Source: Xanthomonas sp. 10-10 (lineage in GTDB: Bacteria; Pseudomonadota; Gammaproteobacteria; Xanthomonadales; Xanthomonadaceae). Taken from it: 64,000 nt of DNA. This document shows, piece by piece, positions 9,133 to 18,307 of the stretch. The translations under genes and the position numbers were made by a program. The notes below the pieces were generated by a model. The model searched no databases. It was given only the letters and a program-made list of their open reading frames with translations, and had not been told where the DNA came from. Every line of letters begins with the position of its first letter. The stretch's first letter is position 1. The DNA lies in assembly GCF_040182365.1 (NCBI RefSeq), contig NZ_CP144460.1:868001-932000 (forward strand). The letters are read 5' to 3'.

Positions 9133-11730
9133 ATGACCGTCCTGTTGCCGCCCGTGCCGATTCCCGCCAACGACGCCTTGCGCGTGGACGCGGTCCGCCG
9201 GCTGGGGGTGCTGGACACCGAGGCCGAGGCCGAGTTCGACGATATCGCCTGGCTGGCGGCGCATGTCACCGGCGCACCGATGGCACTGGTGTCGCTGCTG
9301 GACGCCGACCGGCAATGGTTCAAGGCGCGCTGCGGTACCGACCTGGAGGGCACGCCGCGCAGCGTGTCGTTCTGCTCCTACGCGGTGATGGGGACCGAGT
9401 TGATGGAAGTGCCCGACGCCGAGGCCGACCCACGCTTCGTCAACAACCCGTTGGTGGCCGCCGCGCCCGGTGTGCGCTCCTATGTCGGGGTGCCGCTGGT
9501 CGGCCGCGAAGGCTATGCCTATGGCACCTTGTGCACGCTCAGCACCAAGTCGCGCGTACTCGACGACGATCAGAAACAGGCACTGATCCGCCTGGCGCGG
9601 CAGGCGGTCAGCCAGCTGGAAGCGCGCCGCGACCGGCTCGATGCGCAGGCGCAGCGGCAGACCCTGAGCATGTTGCTGGAAGCCATGCCTGACGGCGTGG
9701 TGGCCTGCGGCACCGATGGTCTGCTGCGCGAGTTCAACCACGCCGCGCGGCAATGGCATGGCACCGACCCGCGCGTGCTGCCGCCGGCGCAATGGGCGCA
9801 GCATTTCGACCTTTACAGCGCAGACGGCAACCGGCTGCTGCCCACCGACGCCATCCCGCTGCTGCGCGCCTGGCGCGGCGAGCACGTGCGCAATGCAGAA
9901 CTGGTGATCCGTGCCAACGGTCAGCCTCCGCGCAGCGTGCTGTGCAATGCAGACCCCGTGGTCGGCGACAAGGGCACTGCGCTGGGCGCGGTCTGCGTGA
10001 TGCACGACATCACCCAGCTCAAGGACGCGTCGGCGGCCTTGTCTGCCGAGCGCGCGCGGCTGCAGGCGCTGGTGGATGCCTCGCAGGACGTGGCGATCAT
10101 CGCTTTCGACCCGCAGGGGCGCATCGAGCTGTTCAATCCCGGTGCCGAACAACTGCTGGGCTACGCGGCCGACGAAGTGCTGGGCAGCTCTCCGTCGCGG
10201 TTCCACCTGCAGGCCGAGCTGGAGCGTCACATGGCCACACTGGCGTTGTCGCCACCGGCGTATGTGGAACTGGCTGCGGCCGCCGCCGGCAATGTGCTGG
10301 CCGAAGAATTGTGGACCCTGGTGCGCAAGAACGGCGAGCTGCGCCGGGTGCGGCTGTGCTTCAACGTCATCCACGATGCGCAGCAAGGCCTGGCCGGCTA
10401 TCTGGCCATGGCCATCGACGTCACCGCCGAACTGCAGGCGCAGGCCGCCGCGCAATTGGCCGCCGAACGCTTCACCGGCGCCTTCGAAACCGCACCGCAG
10501 GGCATGGCGATCGTCTCGCTGGATGGCGCCTGGCGCGACGTTAATCCGTCCTTGTGCAGCATCCTCGGCTACCCGCGCGAGCAATTGCTGCGCACCACCT
10601 TCCAGCAGATCACCCACCCGGACGATCTGGAAATGGACCTGCAGCTGGTACAGCAATTGATCGCCGGCAAGCGCGATAGCTACAGCCTGGCCAAGCGCTA
10701 CATCAGCCAGCAAGGCGCAGTGATCTGGGCGCAGCTGTCGGTGTCGCTGGTGCGCGACGGTAGCGGTGCACCGGTGCATTTCGTTTCGCAGATCCAGGAC
10801 GTCACCGAACGCCATGTCGCCGCCGAACGCCTGGCCGAGAGCGAAGCGCGGCTGCGCGCGATCAGCGACGCCACCCCGGCGCTGGTCAGCCAGTTCGATG
10901 CCGGCCAACGCTGCCTGTTCGCCAACGAAGCGCACCGCGATTGGCTGGGCGTGGAGCCGGCCAGCCTGGTCGGGTCGCCGATTACGCATCTGATGGGCGC
11001 GCCGCTCAGCGCGACCGCTCGCGCCGCGCTGGCGCAGGTGGCCCAAGGGCAGCGCGCCAGCTTCGAGCACGTGTTGCAGATGGGTGGCAACGCACGCGAT
11101 ATGGAGATCACCCTGGTGCCGGAAAACCGGCGCCTGCCGGGGCAGGCACACGGGTTTTTCCTGATGGCGCAGGACGTCACCGCGCACAAGACCCTGCACC
11201 GCCTGATGCACGAGCGCGCCACCCGCGATGCGCTGACCGGCCTGCCCAACCGCCACGCCTGGACCGAGGCATTGCAGAACGCCGTGCTGCAGGCGCACCA
11301 GTTGCAACGCGCGGTGGCGGTGATGTTTCTGGATCTGGATGGCTTCAAACGCATCAACGACACCTACGGTCACCGCGCCGGCGACGCGGTGCTGGTGGAG
11401 TTCGGTCATTGCCTGCAACGCGCGGTGGAAGGCCGTTACCTGGTCGCGCGTCTGGCCGGCGACGAATTCGTGGTGCTGCTGGACAATCTGCAGACGCCCA
11501 AGGCCGACTGCGCCCGGGTTGCCGAGCGCATCCGCCATGCGGCCTCCGCCGGCGCCCTGTTCGGCGAGCAGCGGCTACCGATCCAACCCAGCATCGGCGT
11601 GGCCTGGCAACACGGCGACCAGGCCGAGGCGGCAAGCCTGATGCATGCCGCAGACGAGGCGATGTACGCCGCAAAGAACGCGCGCTGCAGCAAGGACGCC
11701 GCAATGAACCGCCGCGACGCTGCGCGTTGA
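9133..11730 (+). CDS. GAF-PAS(x4)-GGDEF sensor diguanylate cyclase
   Basis: 865 residues, no membrane segment, so a cytoplasmic sensor. Order: GAF (about 25-175), then four PAS domains beginning near LLEAMPDGVVACG, LQALVDASQDVAII, RFTGAFETAPQGMA and RLRAISDATPALVS. A GGDEF domain follows (about 700-860) with DALTGLPNR, DLDGFKRINDTYGH and the active-site loop LAGDEF at 774-779. AGDEF instead of GGDEF is found in active cyclases, so synthesis of c-di-GMP is likely. No EAL domain. I chose ATG 9133 because the upstream TTG (9064) would add residues before the conserved GAF leader. The GAF domain is a paralogue of that at 4364-5296. Confidence 0.9.
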   Translation: MTVLLPPVPIPANDALRVDAVRRLGVLDTEAEAEFDDIAWLAAHVTGAPMALVSLLDADRQWFKARCGTDLEGTPRSVSFCSYAVMGTELMEVPDAEADPRFVNNPLVAAAPGVRSYVGVPLVGREGYAYGTLCTLSTKSRVLDDDQKQALIRLARQAVSQLEARRDRLDAQAQRQTLSMLLEAMPDGVVACGTDGLLREFNHAARQWHGTDPRVLPPAQWAQHFDLYSADGNRLLPTDAIPLLRAWRGEHVRNAELVIRANGQPPRSVLCNADPVVGDKGTALGAVCVMHDITQLKDASAALSAERARLQALVDASQDVAIIAFDPQGRIELFNPGAEQLLGYAADEVLGSSPSRFHLQAELERHMATLALSPPAYVELAAAAAGNVLAEELWTLVRKNGELRRVRLCFNVIHDAQQGLAGYLAMAIDVTAELQAQAAAQLAAERFTGAFETAPQGMAIVSLDGAWRDVNPSLCSILGYPREQLLRTTFQQITHPDDLEMDLQLVQQLIAGKRDSYSLAKRYISQQGAVIWAQLSVSLVRDGSGAPVHFVSQIQDVTERHVAAERLAESEARLRAISDATPALVSQFDAGQRCLFANEAHRDWLGVEPASLVGSPITHLMGAPLSATARAALAQVAQGQRASFEHVLQMGGNARDMEITLVPENRRLPGQAHGFFLMAQDVTAHKTLHRLMHERATRDALTGLPNRHAWTEALQNAVLQAHQLQRAVAVMFLDLDGFKRINDTYGHRAGDAVLVEFGHCLQRAVEGRYLVARLAGDEFVVLLDNLQTPKADCARVAERIRHAASAGALFGEQRLPIQPSIGVAWQHGDQAEAASLMHAADEAMYAAKNARCSKDAAMNRRDAAR

Positions 11731-11747
11731 GGTCGGCGGCAACCGCG

Positions 11748-11792
11748 GTTCCTTCTCACCACGGGAGAAGCTGCCCGAAGGGCGGGTGAGGG
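11748..11792. repeat. decayed 'ccttctc...gggagaag' palindromic repeat
   Basis: Reads ttccttctcaccacgggaga then agctgcccgaagggcgggtgaggg. The same phrase, ending gcccgaagggcgg(a/g)tgaggg, recurs at 12247-12290. It belongs to the family seen at 4300, 12096 and 56555. It starts 18 bp after the stop codon of the sensor cyclase and could terminate it. Confidence 0.7.
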
Positions 11793-12095
11793 CACGTCGG
11801 TCAGGTGCCCCGCCAGCCATGACTCTGCGGTTTGCCCGACGTGCTGCTGCAGCAGCACGCGGCTCGCTCCATGTGGCGCGCCACCTCACGACGCGCCTGC
11901 TCGAAGTTGTGGTGCTGCATCGCACTGCAGTCTGCTCGATGCGGAAGCGCTGCGTCGATGCAGGCTGCGCCAGGGTTGGTCAACGAGTTTGGATACACCT
12001 GTGATAAGGGTGTTTGTCGATCTCTCGATTGCCGGCGCACTTCTGCCGACTCGCAGTGCGCATCGTTCTTCGTCGACGTGTCATGGCCGACGGGG

Positions 12096-12290
12096 CACCC
12101 TCACCCCAACCCCTCTCCCGGCGGGAGAGGGGCTTGAACAGCGAAGCGGGTGACGCTGTTCCTTACTGCCCTCGGGAGAGGGCTTGAACAGCGAAGTTCC
12201 TTCTCCCCTCGGGAGAGGGGCTTGAACAGCGAAGCGTATGGCGCGGTTCCTTCTCCCCTCGGGAGAAGGTGCCCGAAGGGCGGATGAGGG
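12096..12290. repeat. cluster of four palindromic repeats with 'cttgaacagcgaag' spacers
   Basis: Four copies of a c(t/c)cctc..gggagagggg hairpin lie head-to-tail. Three of the units carry the spacer 'cttgaacagcgaag', and the units differ in length and decay. The first is the complete form (caccctcaccccaacccctc then tcccggcgggagagggg). The arrangement looks like step-wise tandem duplication of a dispersed element. Confidence 0.8.
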
Positions 12291-12462
12291 CGCGTCAGAC
12301 ATGTGCGCCCTCGAACCATTCCTGCCAGGCTTTGCCCGACGTGCGGCTACATCGCCACGATTTAGCCTGCTAGACGCGGTGGTGCGACATCACTCATCGG
12401 TCCACTCGAAGTAGAGCTGCTGCATGACCAGGCGGCCTCATCGAAGTGACGGTGCTGCGGCA

Positions 12463-14613
12463 CTACGCAGCCTTCTCGACGCGATGGCGCTGCATCGATC
12501 CGGGCTGCGCCGGTGCCAGCTGGAACACCGCCACCGCGCGCGTCAGATCCGCGGCCTGGTCTTCCAGGCTGCGCGCGGCCGCAGTGGCTTCTTCCACCAG
12601 CGCGGCGTTCTGCTGGGTCATTTCGTCCAGCTGCATCACCGTGGTGCTGACCTGTTCGATGCCGGCACTCTGTTCGGTGCTGGCGGCGGTGATCTCGGCC
12701 ATGATGTCGGTCACGCGCTTTACCGAGCTGACCACCTCGGTCATGGTGCTGCCGGCCTGCTGCACCAGCGCCGAGCCTTGCTCCACCTTTTCCACCGAGT
12801 CGGAAATCAGCTGTTTGATTTCCTTGGCCGCACCGGCCGAACGCTGCGCCAATGCACGGACCTCGGTTGCGACCACTGCAAAGCCACGGCCCTGTTCGCC
12901 AGCGCGCGCGGCTTCCACTGCGGCATTCAAGGCCAGGATGTTGGTCTGGAAGGCGATGCCGTCGATGACGCCGATGATGTCGGAAATGCGCGCCGACGAT
13001 TGCGTGATCGCCTGCATGGTGGTGACCACTTCCTGCACCACACGGCCACCGCTTTCGGCGACATCGCCGGTGCCCTTGACCAGTTGATTGGCCTGGCGTG
13101 CGTTGTCTGCGTTCTGGCGCACGGTGGAGGTCAGCTCCTCCATCGATGCGGCGGTTTCCTCAAGATTTGCGGCCTGGTGTTCGGTGCGCGTGGACAGGTC
13201 GGCGTTGCCGCTGGCGATCTCGCCGGCGGCGGTATTGATCATCTCGGCCGACTGCTGGATGCCCTGCACGATGCTGGTGAGCTGGATCGCAGTGCGATTG
13301 GCAGCATCGGCCAGACGTCCGAAGGCGCCTTCGTAATGCGATTCCACCCGTTGCGACAGATCGCCATCTGCAATGGCGGCCATGATGCGGCCCACGTCGT
13401 CCAGGCCCGCATCGGCCTGCTGCATCAGGCGGTTCAAGGCCTGCACCATTTCGGCGAACGCAAACTGGTAGCGCGCCTGCTCGCCGCGTGCGGAGAAATC
13501 GCCACGCGCGGCGGCATCTGCCAGGCGCGCGATGTCGCTGTTGATTGCCGACAGGTTGCCCTTCACTGTGTCCAATGCTTCGTGCAGCGCCGCGCGCTGG
13601 CCGGGCAGGCGACGCATGTCGCGGCGCAGATCGCCACGGCCGTAGTCGCCCATCAGGTCCATCGCCTCGTTGATGGCATCCAGATGTTCGAACACCACCG
13701 TGTTCACGCCATGCGCCAGGCTGCCGTAATCGCCGGGGAAATCCTCCGGAATGCGGTGCGCGATGTTCTCGCCCTGCTGCAGCCGGATCATGGTCTGCAT
13801 CTCGCCGTTGAAGCGCTGCAGCTGGTTCTGCATCTGCTGCATGCTGTGCATCAGTTGCCCGGTTTCATCGCGCGATTCCACCCGGATGTCGTTGTCGAAA
13901 CGGCCCGAGGCAATCGCCTCGGCGGTGCGTGAGGCGGCACGCAACGGTGCGGCCATCGCCGAGGCGATCAACCAGCACAGGCCGATCACCAGTGCGACCA
14001 GCGCGCCGCCGATCAGGGTCAGGGTGCGGGTAAAGCCCCACGCCTGCACCTGGATGTCCTCGGCGTACACGCCCATCACCAGCACCCAGTTCCAGGCCGG
14101 AAACGTCTTGGCGTAGCTGATCTTTGGAAGCTGTTCCTTCTTGCCCGGCTTGGGCGCGTCGTAATAGCTGAAGCCATCGCCGCTGTCGATCGCGGTCTTG
14201 ATGTCGCGATACACGTACTGCCCGGCATCGCTCTTGTAGTCGGTCATGTCGGTGCCGACCGGGCGCTTGGGATGCATCAGGATGCGCATCTGCGGGTCGA
14301 CGATGAAGAAGTAATCCACGCCATCGTTGGTGCGCATGTCCGCGAGCGTGGTGCGCGCGGCTTCCTTTGCCTGGTCGGCGGTCAGTTCGCCGGCTTTGAC
14401 CTTGTCGGCGTAGTGCTGCATCACCGTGAGGCCCATCTCGACCTCGGTCTTGACGCTGAGCTTGCGCGCCTCGATCAGGTCCAGGTATTGCAGGCGCGCC
14501 GCGGCGACCGCGAGCAGAATCACGCCTACCGTCAACAGCGTGCACAACAGCACGAATTTGCGGGTCAGCGGAAGATTGGCAACATGGCGACGCAACAGGG
14601 AGACAACGGGCAT
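12463..14613 (-). CDS. methyl-accepting chemotaxis protein with periplasmic Cache domain
   Basis: 716-residue chemoreceptor. TM1 is about residues 20-42. A single-Cache (sCache_2 type) ligand domain follows (about 45-190, with [19 protein letters not shown] and [18 protein letters not shown]). TM2 is about 195-218, then HAMP, then a long coiled signalling domain. The highly conserved hairpin tip is [20 protein letters not shown]. There is no CheR/CheB-tethering pentapeptide at the C-terminus (ends QRHRVEKAA). sCache_2 receptors often sense small carboxylates; the ligand here is unknown. It is an orphan receptor gene with no other che genes nearby. Confidence 0.93.
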   Translation of the reverse strand: MPVVSLLRRHVANLPLTRKFVLLCTLLTVGVILLAVAAARLQYLDLIEARKLSVKTEVEMGLTVMQHYADKVKAGELTADQAKEAARTTLADMRTNDGVDYFFIVDPQMRILMHPKRPVGTDMTDYKSDAGQYVYRDIKTAIDSGDGFSYYDAPKPGKKEQLPKISYAKTFPAWNWVLVMGVYAEDIQVQAWGFTRTLTLIGGALVALVIGLCWLIASAMAAPLRAASRTAEAIASGRFDNDIRVESRDETGQLMHSMQQMQNQLQRFNGEMQTMIRLQQGENIAHRIPEDFPGDYGSLAHGVNTVVFEHLDAINEAMDLMGDYGRGDLRRDMRRLPGQRAALHEALDTVKGNLSAINSDIARLADAAARGDFSARGEQARYQFAFAEMVQALNRLMQQADAGLDDVGRIMAAIADGDLSQRVESHYEGAFGRLADAANRTAIQLTSIVQGIQQSAEMINTAAGEIASGNADLSTRTEHQAANLEETAASMEELTSTVRQNADNARQANQLVKGTGDVAESGGRVVQEVVTTMQAITQSSARISDIIGVIDGIAFQTNILALNAAVEAARAGEQGRGFAVVATEVRALAQRSAGAAKEIKQLISDSVEKVEQGSALVQQAGSTMTEVVSSVKRVTDIMAEITAASTEQSAGIEQVSTTVMQLDEMTQQNAALVEEATAAARSLEDQAADLTRAVAVFQLAPAQPGSMQRHRVEKAA

Positions 14614-14732
14614 GGCAACGATATCCGGAACGCGCCGCGCAGGACGCTATGAGATGGATAACGGCTGATTCACATGCGGGTTGAACATTGATTGCGGTAG
14701 CGTCTGCTTGTGACAAGGCAACGCCGATGCAA

Positions 14733-14802
14733 CGTAGGAGCGCACCTGGGCGCGATGCGACGTTGCCTGGAAGGCTTCGTCGCGCCCAGGTACGCTCCTA
14801 CG
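14733..14802. repeat. 70-bp palindrome, 'cgtaggagcgcacc' family
   Basis: Left arm cgtaggagcgcacctgggcg, right arm ending cgcccaggtacgctcctacg, with a loop of about 25 nt. The same family appears at 28279, 28435, 28594 and 28752, and at 54773 and 54988. It is REP-like: long stem, G-rich 5' side and always intergenic. Here it sits between a chemoreceptor start and a cellulase stop. Confidence 0.85.
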
Positions 14803-14869
14803 ATGGCCCGTTGTCTTGCACAGAGCGCAGGCGCCACATCGATCAAAGAGCGGCCGGTCGCGCGATACA

Positions 14870-14900
14870 AAGGCGGGCACGCAAGGCGCGTGCCCGCCTT
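14870..14900 (-). terminator. hairpin terminator of the cellulase gene
   Basis: Perfect 13-bp stem aaggcgggcacgc / gcgtgcccgcctt with a 5-nt loop, starting 5 bp past the cellulase stop codon. The minus strand continues into a short T-containing stretch (ttgtatcg). Confidence 0.75.
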
Positions 14901-14905
14901 CCACA

Positions 14906-16369
14906 TCAGCTTGCGGCGCAGAAGCCGAATTCGGCCGTGGCACCGGCGGCCAGCGTGCGGTTGAAGTCCACGCCACTGGCCTTGAGCGTGCTACCGCTCT
15001 GCGACCACACCACGTTCCACGCGTTGTTGACCGTGCCGGTGACCGGTACCGTCACCGACCAGGTGCCGCTGCCGGTCCCGGTGTTGGTGACCTGCACGCG
15101 GTTGCACGAACCGCCGTTCCAGCTGCTGTCCACGATGACCTTGGTGCTGAAGGTGCCGGTGCCCGGGGTCGGGGTCGGGGTCGGGGTGGGGGTGGGGGTC
15201 GGCGTAGGCGTAGGCGTAGGAGTTGGAGTCGGCGTCGGCGTCGGCGTGGTGCTGCTCAGCGTGCCCCACAGGGTGCGCAACAGCGTCATCTTGTCCTGGC
15301 GCACGGTGGTCCAGTCGTCGCGCAGGATGCCGCCGGTGTCGCCGCTGTTGGGATTCCACGACCAGTAGAAGCCTTCGTTGATGCCCTTGCTGCGCAGGTA
15401 CTTCACCAGCGCGTCCTGCCACACCTTGTCGCGCGCATCGCCTTCGCCGTACTTGCCGCCGAACTCGCCCAGCAGCAACGCGTACTTGCCGGCGAACTGG
15501 CCGAAGTGACGGTCCCAGATGGCCGGCATGTTGTTGGGGAAGTTGCTGTCGTTGAAGTAGGACTGCACATACACGTCCGGGCCGTACACGTGCGGCGCCA
15601 GCAGCAGGCGGTTGGCCGGGATGTTCAGCGGGGTGCAGGCCAGCGGCTGCAGGTTGCCGCCCCAGTAGATGCCGCCGTTGGTCGAACACACCGGGTTGTC
15701 GGTGATGCCTTCCACCGCAATGATCCACTTCGGCGCCACGGCCAGCACCGCGGCCGACCCGCGTTCGGCGGCCTTGTTCCAGTCGGTGGCGGCGTTGCCG
15801 GTGCCCCAGGTGGCGGCGCCGTGCGGCTCGTTCTTCAGGTCCAGGCCGAGCACATACGGCACGTTCTTGTAGCGGTTGGCCACAAAGCGCAGGTCGGCCA
15901 GCCACTGGGCTTCGGTGTAGGAGCCGGTGTACCAGAGCTCGGAGATGCCGGCGCAATCGGGGGTGTGGTGGTCCAGCAGCACGTACATGCCACGCGCGTT
16001 GAATTCGTTGATCACCTTGTCGAGGATCTGCAGCGAGGTCAGGCCCTGCAGGTCGGCATTGCGGCTGTAGTCGATGCTGCTGGGCATGGTGTCGCTACGC
16101 AGCGTGGCCGGGCAGAACGGCAGCCGCACGGCATTGAAGCCCAGGCCCTGCATCTGGTTGATCATCTCCTTCCAGTTGCGCGCCCACAGGCCATGCATGA
16201 CATGGTTGCCGGTCTCGAAGCCAAACACGTTGACGCCCTTGAGCTGCACCACCTTGCCACTGTCGTCGACAACCCTGTTGTTGCTGATGGAATAGCTGAA
16301 AGCCGGCGCGGCGGCCAAGGCCAGCGCAGTGGCCAGTGCGAGCGTACTTGCGGTCCTGAAGATGGACAT
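14906..16369 (-). CDS. engXCA: secreted endo-1,4-beta-glucanase (GH5 with C-terminal CBM2)
   Basis: 487-residue cellulase of the Xanthomonas major extracellular endoglucanase type. It begins with a Sec signal peptide (MSIFRTASTLALATALALAA, cleavage near AFS). The GH5 catalytic domain (about 26-350) has the acid Glu in LDLKNEPHG and the nucleophile Glu in LLLGEFGGKYG. A pure Thr-Pro linker follows, then a family 2 carbohydrate-binding module (about 388-487) with the conserved paired Cys (GGSCNR, FGFCAAS) and Trp residues. The start at 16369 has GGGAG 6 nt upstream. Such proteins leave the cell by the type II secretion system. Not in an operon; flanked by a 3' hairpin. Confidence 0.95.
   Translation of the reverse strand: MSIFRTASTLALATALALAAAPAFSYSISNNRVVDDSGKVVQLKGVNVFGFETGNHVMHGLWARNWKEMINQMQGLGFNAVRLPFCPATLRSDTMPSSIDYSRNADLQGLTSLQILDKVINEFNARGMYVLLDHHTPDCAGISELWYTGSYTEAQWLADLRFVANRYKNVPYVLGLDLKNEPHGAATWGTGNAATDWNKAAERGSAAVLAVAPKWIIAVEGITDNPVCSTNGGIYWGGNLQPLACTPLNIPANRLLLAPHVYGPDVYVQSYFNDSNFPNNMPAIWDRHFGQFAGKYALLLGEFGGKYGEGDARDKVWQDALVKYLRSKGINEGFYWSWNPNSGDTGGILRDDWTTVRQDKMTLLRTLWGTLSSTTPTPTPTPTPTPTPTPTPTPTPTPTPTPGTGTFSTKVIVDSSWNGGSCNRVQVTNTGTGSGTWSVTVPVTGTVNNAWNVVWSQSGSTLKASGVDFNRTLAAGATAEFGFCAAS
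15164..15249. repeat. 6-bp microsatellite encoding the Thr-Pro linker
   Basis: On the plus strand a run of ggggtc / ggcgta / ggcgtc hexamers that encodes the (Thr-Pro)n linker of the cellulase on the minus strand. The repeat unit is two codons, so slippage changes linker length without shifting the frame. Blocks of identical hexamers (ggggtc, then ggcgta, then ggcgtc) suggest recent local expansion. Confidence 0.85.
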
Positions 16370-16579
16370 GGTGATCTCCCTAGATAACCGGGCTCGACAC
16401 CCGAGCGCGGTGAGGGGGGCATCTTGGTCTGCGCCCGCGCCGCGCGGCGTGATCTCAGCCACAAAAAAGCGCATTGGCGCACAGATCACCGGCGGGCTGC
16501 GGGCGCGGTCGCTTTCCCGCACACTATCGCCGCTGCGCACTGTCCGCAGGCTGTCCCTTTTGTCCCCGGAGTGTCCCCG

Positions 16580-18067
16580 ATGTCTTTCCTGCGTGCCGAA
16601 CTGGCGCAATGGCGCGCTTCACCTGCGCGCGAACTGATGGCCGGTGCGGTCGCAACATTTGCCCTGATTCCCGAAGTGATCGCCTTCGCGTTCGTGGCAG
16701 GCGTGGACCCGCAGGTCGGCCTGTTCGCGTCCTTCGTCATCGGCATCGTGATTGCGTTCTGTGGCGGGCGCCCGGCGATGATTTCTGCTGCAGCCGGCTC
16801 GGTGGCGCTGGTGGCCGCACCGCTGGTGGCGGCGCACGGCTTGGCGTATCTGCTGGCAGCCGGGCTGCTCGCCGGCGCGGTGCAGATCCTGTTCGGGTTG
16901 CTGCGCTTGGGCGTGTTGATGCGCTTTGTCAGCAGCTCGGTGCGCACCGGCTTCGTCAATGCACTGGCGGTGCTGATCTTCGCCGCGCAGCTGCCGCACC
17001 TGCTGGGCGCCAACCTCACCACGTGGGCCATGCTCGGTGTGGGCCTGGCGATCATCTACGGCCTGCCGCGATTGCGCGTGCCGGGCCTGTCGGCGATTCC
17101 CTCGCCGCTGTTGTGCATCCTGCTGTTGACCATCGCCGGCAGCGCCCTGCACCTGCCGCTCAAGACCGTGGCCGATCTTGGCAAGCTCCCCACTGCATTG
17201 CCGTTCCTGCAATGGCCGGCGGTGCCGATGACGCTGGAAACGCTGCGCATCATCGCCTTGCCGGCATTGGCCATCGCCATGGTGGGCCTGCTCGAATCGC
17301 TGATGACTGCGCGGGTGGTCGACGAACTCACCGACACCCCCAGCGACAAGAACCGCGAATGCACCGGGCTGGGGGTCGCCAACGCAGCGGCCAGCCTGTT
17401 CGGCGGCATCGCCGGTTGCGGCATGATCGGCCAGACCGTGGGCAACGTGAAGTACGGCGGCCGTGGCCGGCTGTCCACCTTGTTCGCCGGGGTGTTCCTG
17501 CTGATCCTGATGGTGCTGCTCAAGCCCTGGGTGTCGCAGGTGCCGGTGGTGGCATTGGTGGCGATCATGGTGATGGTGTCGGCCGAGACCTTCGACTGGC
17601 GCTCGCTGCGCACCGTCATCACCCATCCGCGCACCTCCAGCGTGGTGATGCTGGCCACGGTGGCAGTGACCCTGGTGACCCACAATCTGGCCGCCGGCGT
17701 GGCGGTGGGCGTGGTGCTGAGCGGGGTGTTCTTCACCTTCAAGGTGGCCGGGCTGCTGCAGATCGCCCACAGCGATGGCGCAGACGGCGTGCGCACCTAC
17801 AGCGTACGCGGACAGGTGTTCTTCGCCTCGGCCGATGTGTTCATCGACGCTTTCGACGCACGGCAGGTGCCTGGCCGCGCCGTGGTGATCGACGTCAGCC
17901 GTGCGCATTTCTGGGACATCACCGCCGTGGCGGCGCTGGACAAGGTGGTGCAGCGCTTGCGGCATCACGATCTGGATGTGCAGGTCGAGGGCCTCAATGC
18001 CGGTAGCCGCCGGCTGATGCAGCGGCATGCCCTGGGCGAAGACGCGCTGGAGTCCGCGCTGCCCTGA
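16580..18067 (+). CDS. SulP family anion transporter with STAS domain
   Basis: 495-residue inner-membrane protein. It has about a dozen hydrophobic segments (residues 15-385), including ELMAGAVATFALIPEVIAFA and the conserved GLLESLMTARVVDE, where sulfate permeases have the substrate-site helix. A cytoplasmic STAS domain follows (about 400-490; VVIDVSRAHFWDITAVAALD). Likely transports sulfate, bicarbonate or a carboxylate; the substrate cannot be read from sequence. GGAG lies 8 nt before ATG 16580. It is divergent from the cellulase and the frame upstream is not conserved. Confidence 0.9.
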   Translation: MSFLRAELAQWRASPARELMAGAVATFALIPEVIAFAFVAGVDPQVGLFASFVIGIVIAFCGGRPAMISAAAGSVALVAAPLVAAHGLAYLLAAGLLAGAVQILFGLLRLGVLMRFVSSSVRTGFVNALAVLIFAAQLPHLLGANLTTWAMLGVGLAIIYGLPRLRVPGLSAIPSPLLCILLLTIAGSALHLPLKTVADLGKLPTALPFLQWPAVPMTLETLRIIALPALAIAMVGLLESLMTARVVDELTDTPSDKNRECTGLGVANAAASLFGGIAGCGMIGQTVGNVKYGGRGRLSTLFAGVFLLILMVLLKPWVSQVPVVALVAIMVMVSAETFDWRSLRTVITHPRTSSVVMLATVAVTLVTHNLAAGVAVGVVLSGVFFTFKVAGLLQIAHSDGADGVRTYSVRGQVFFASADVFIDAFDARQVPGRAVVIDVSRAHFWDITAVAALDKVVQRLRHHDLDVQVEGLNAGSRRLMQRHALGEDALESALP

Positions 18068-18307
18068 GCCCCGCGGGGCGATGCGCCCCATCGCAGCGCC
18101 GGGCATTTTTGTCCGCTGCGCACCGAGGGCTGGATGCGGGCTGAGCACGGTCGGCGAGCGGTCTCAAGTTTGCGCGGGCAACGCCGATGAACCGGCATCC
18201 TGACTGCCGGTCGTTGTCGTGAAGCCTGCGCGTTGCCACTCCAGTTGTCTGCCAGCCCGCCGCGTCCGGCAGGGCGGGCCCGCGTTTGCGCACCGGCTGC
18301 GCCGCCA

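Larger units (their letters stand above)
11731..12462. other. 732-bp gene-free region filled with repeats
   Basis: No credible gene. Besides the repeat copies listed separately (11748-11792, 12096-12290), it contains loosely repeated phrases such as 'tttgcccgacgtgc' near 11830 and 12330, with 'gctgc..catcg' around both. This suggests decayed duplications. It lies between convergent genes. Confidence 0.6.

Noticed and set aside
9082..11538. 818-codon minus-strand frame opposite the sensor cyclase
   Set aside because: Antisense shadow of a gene with clear GAF, PAS and GGDEF domains; composition (Ala, Arg, Gln, His) shows no family.
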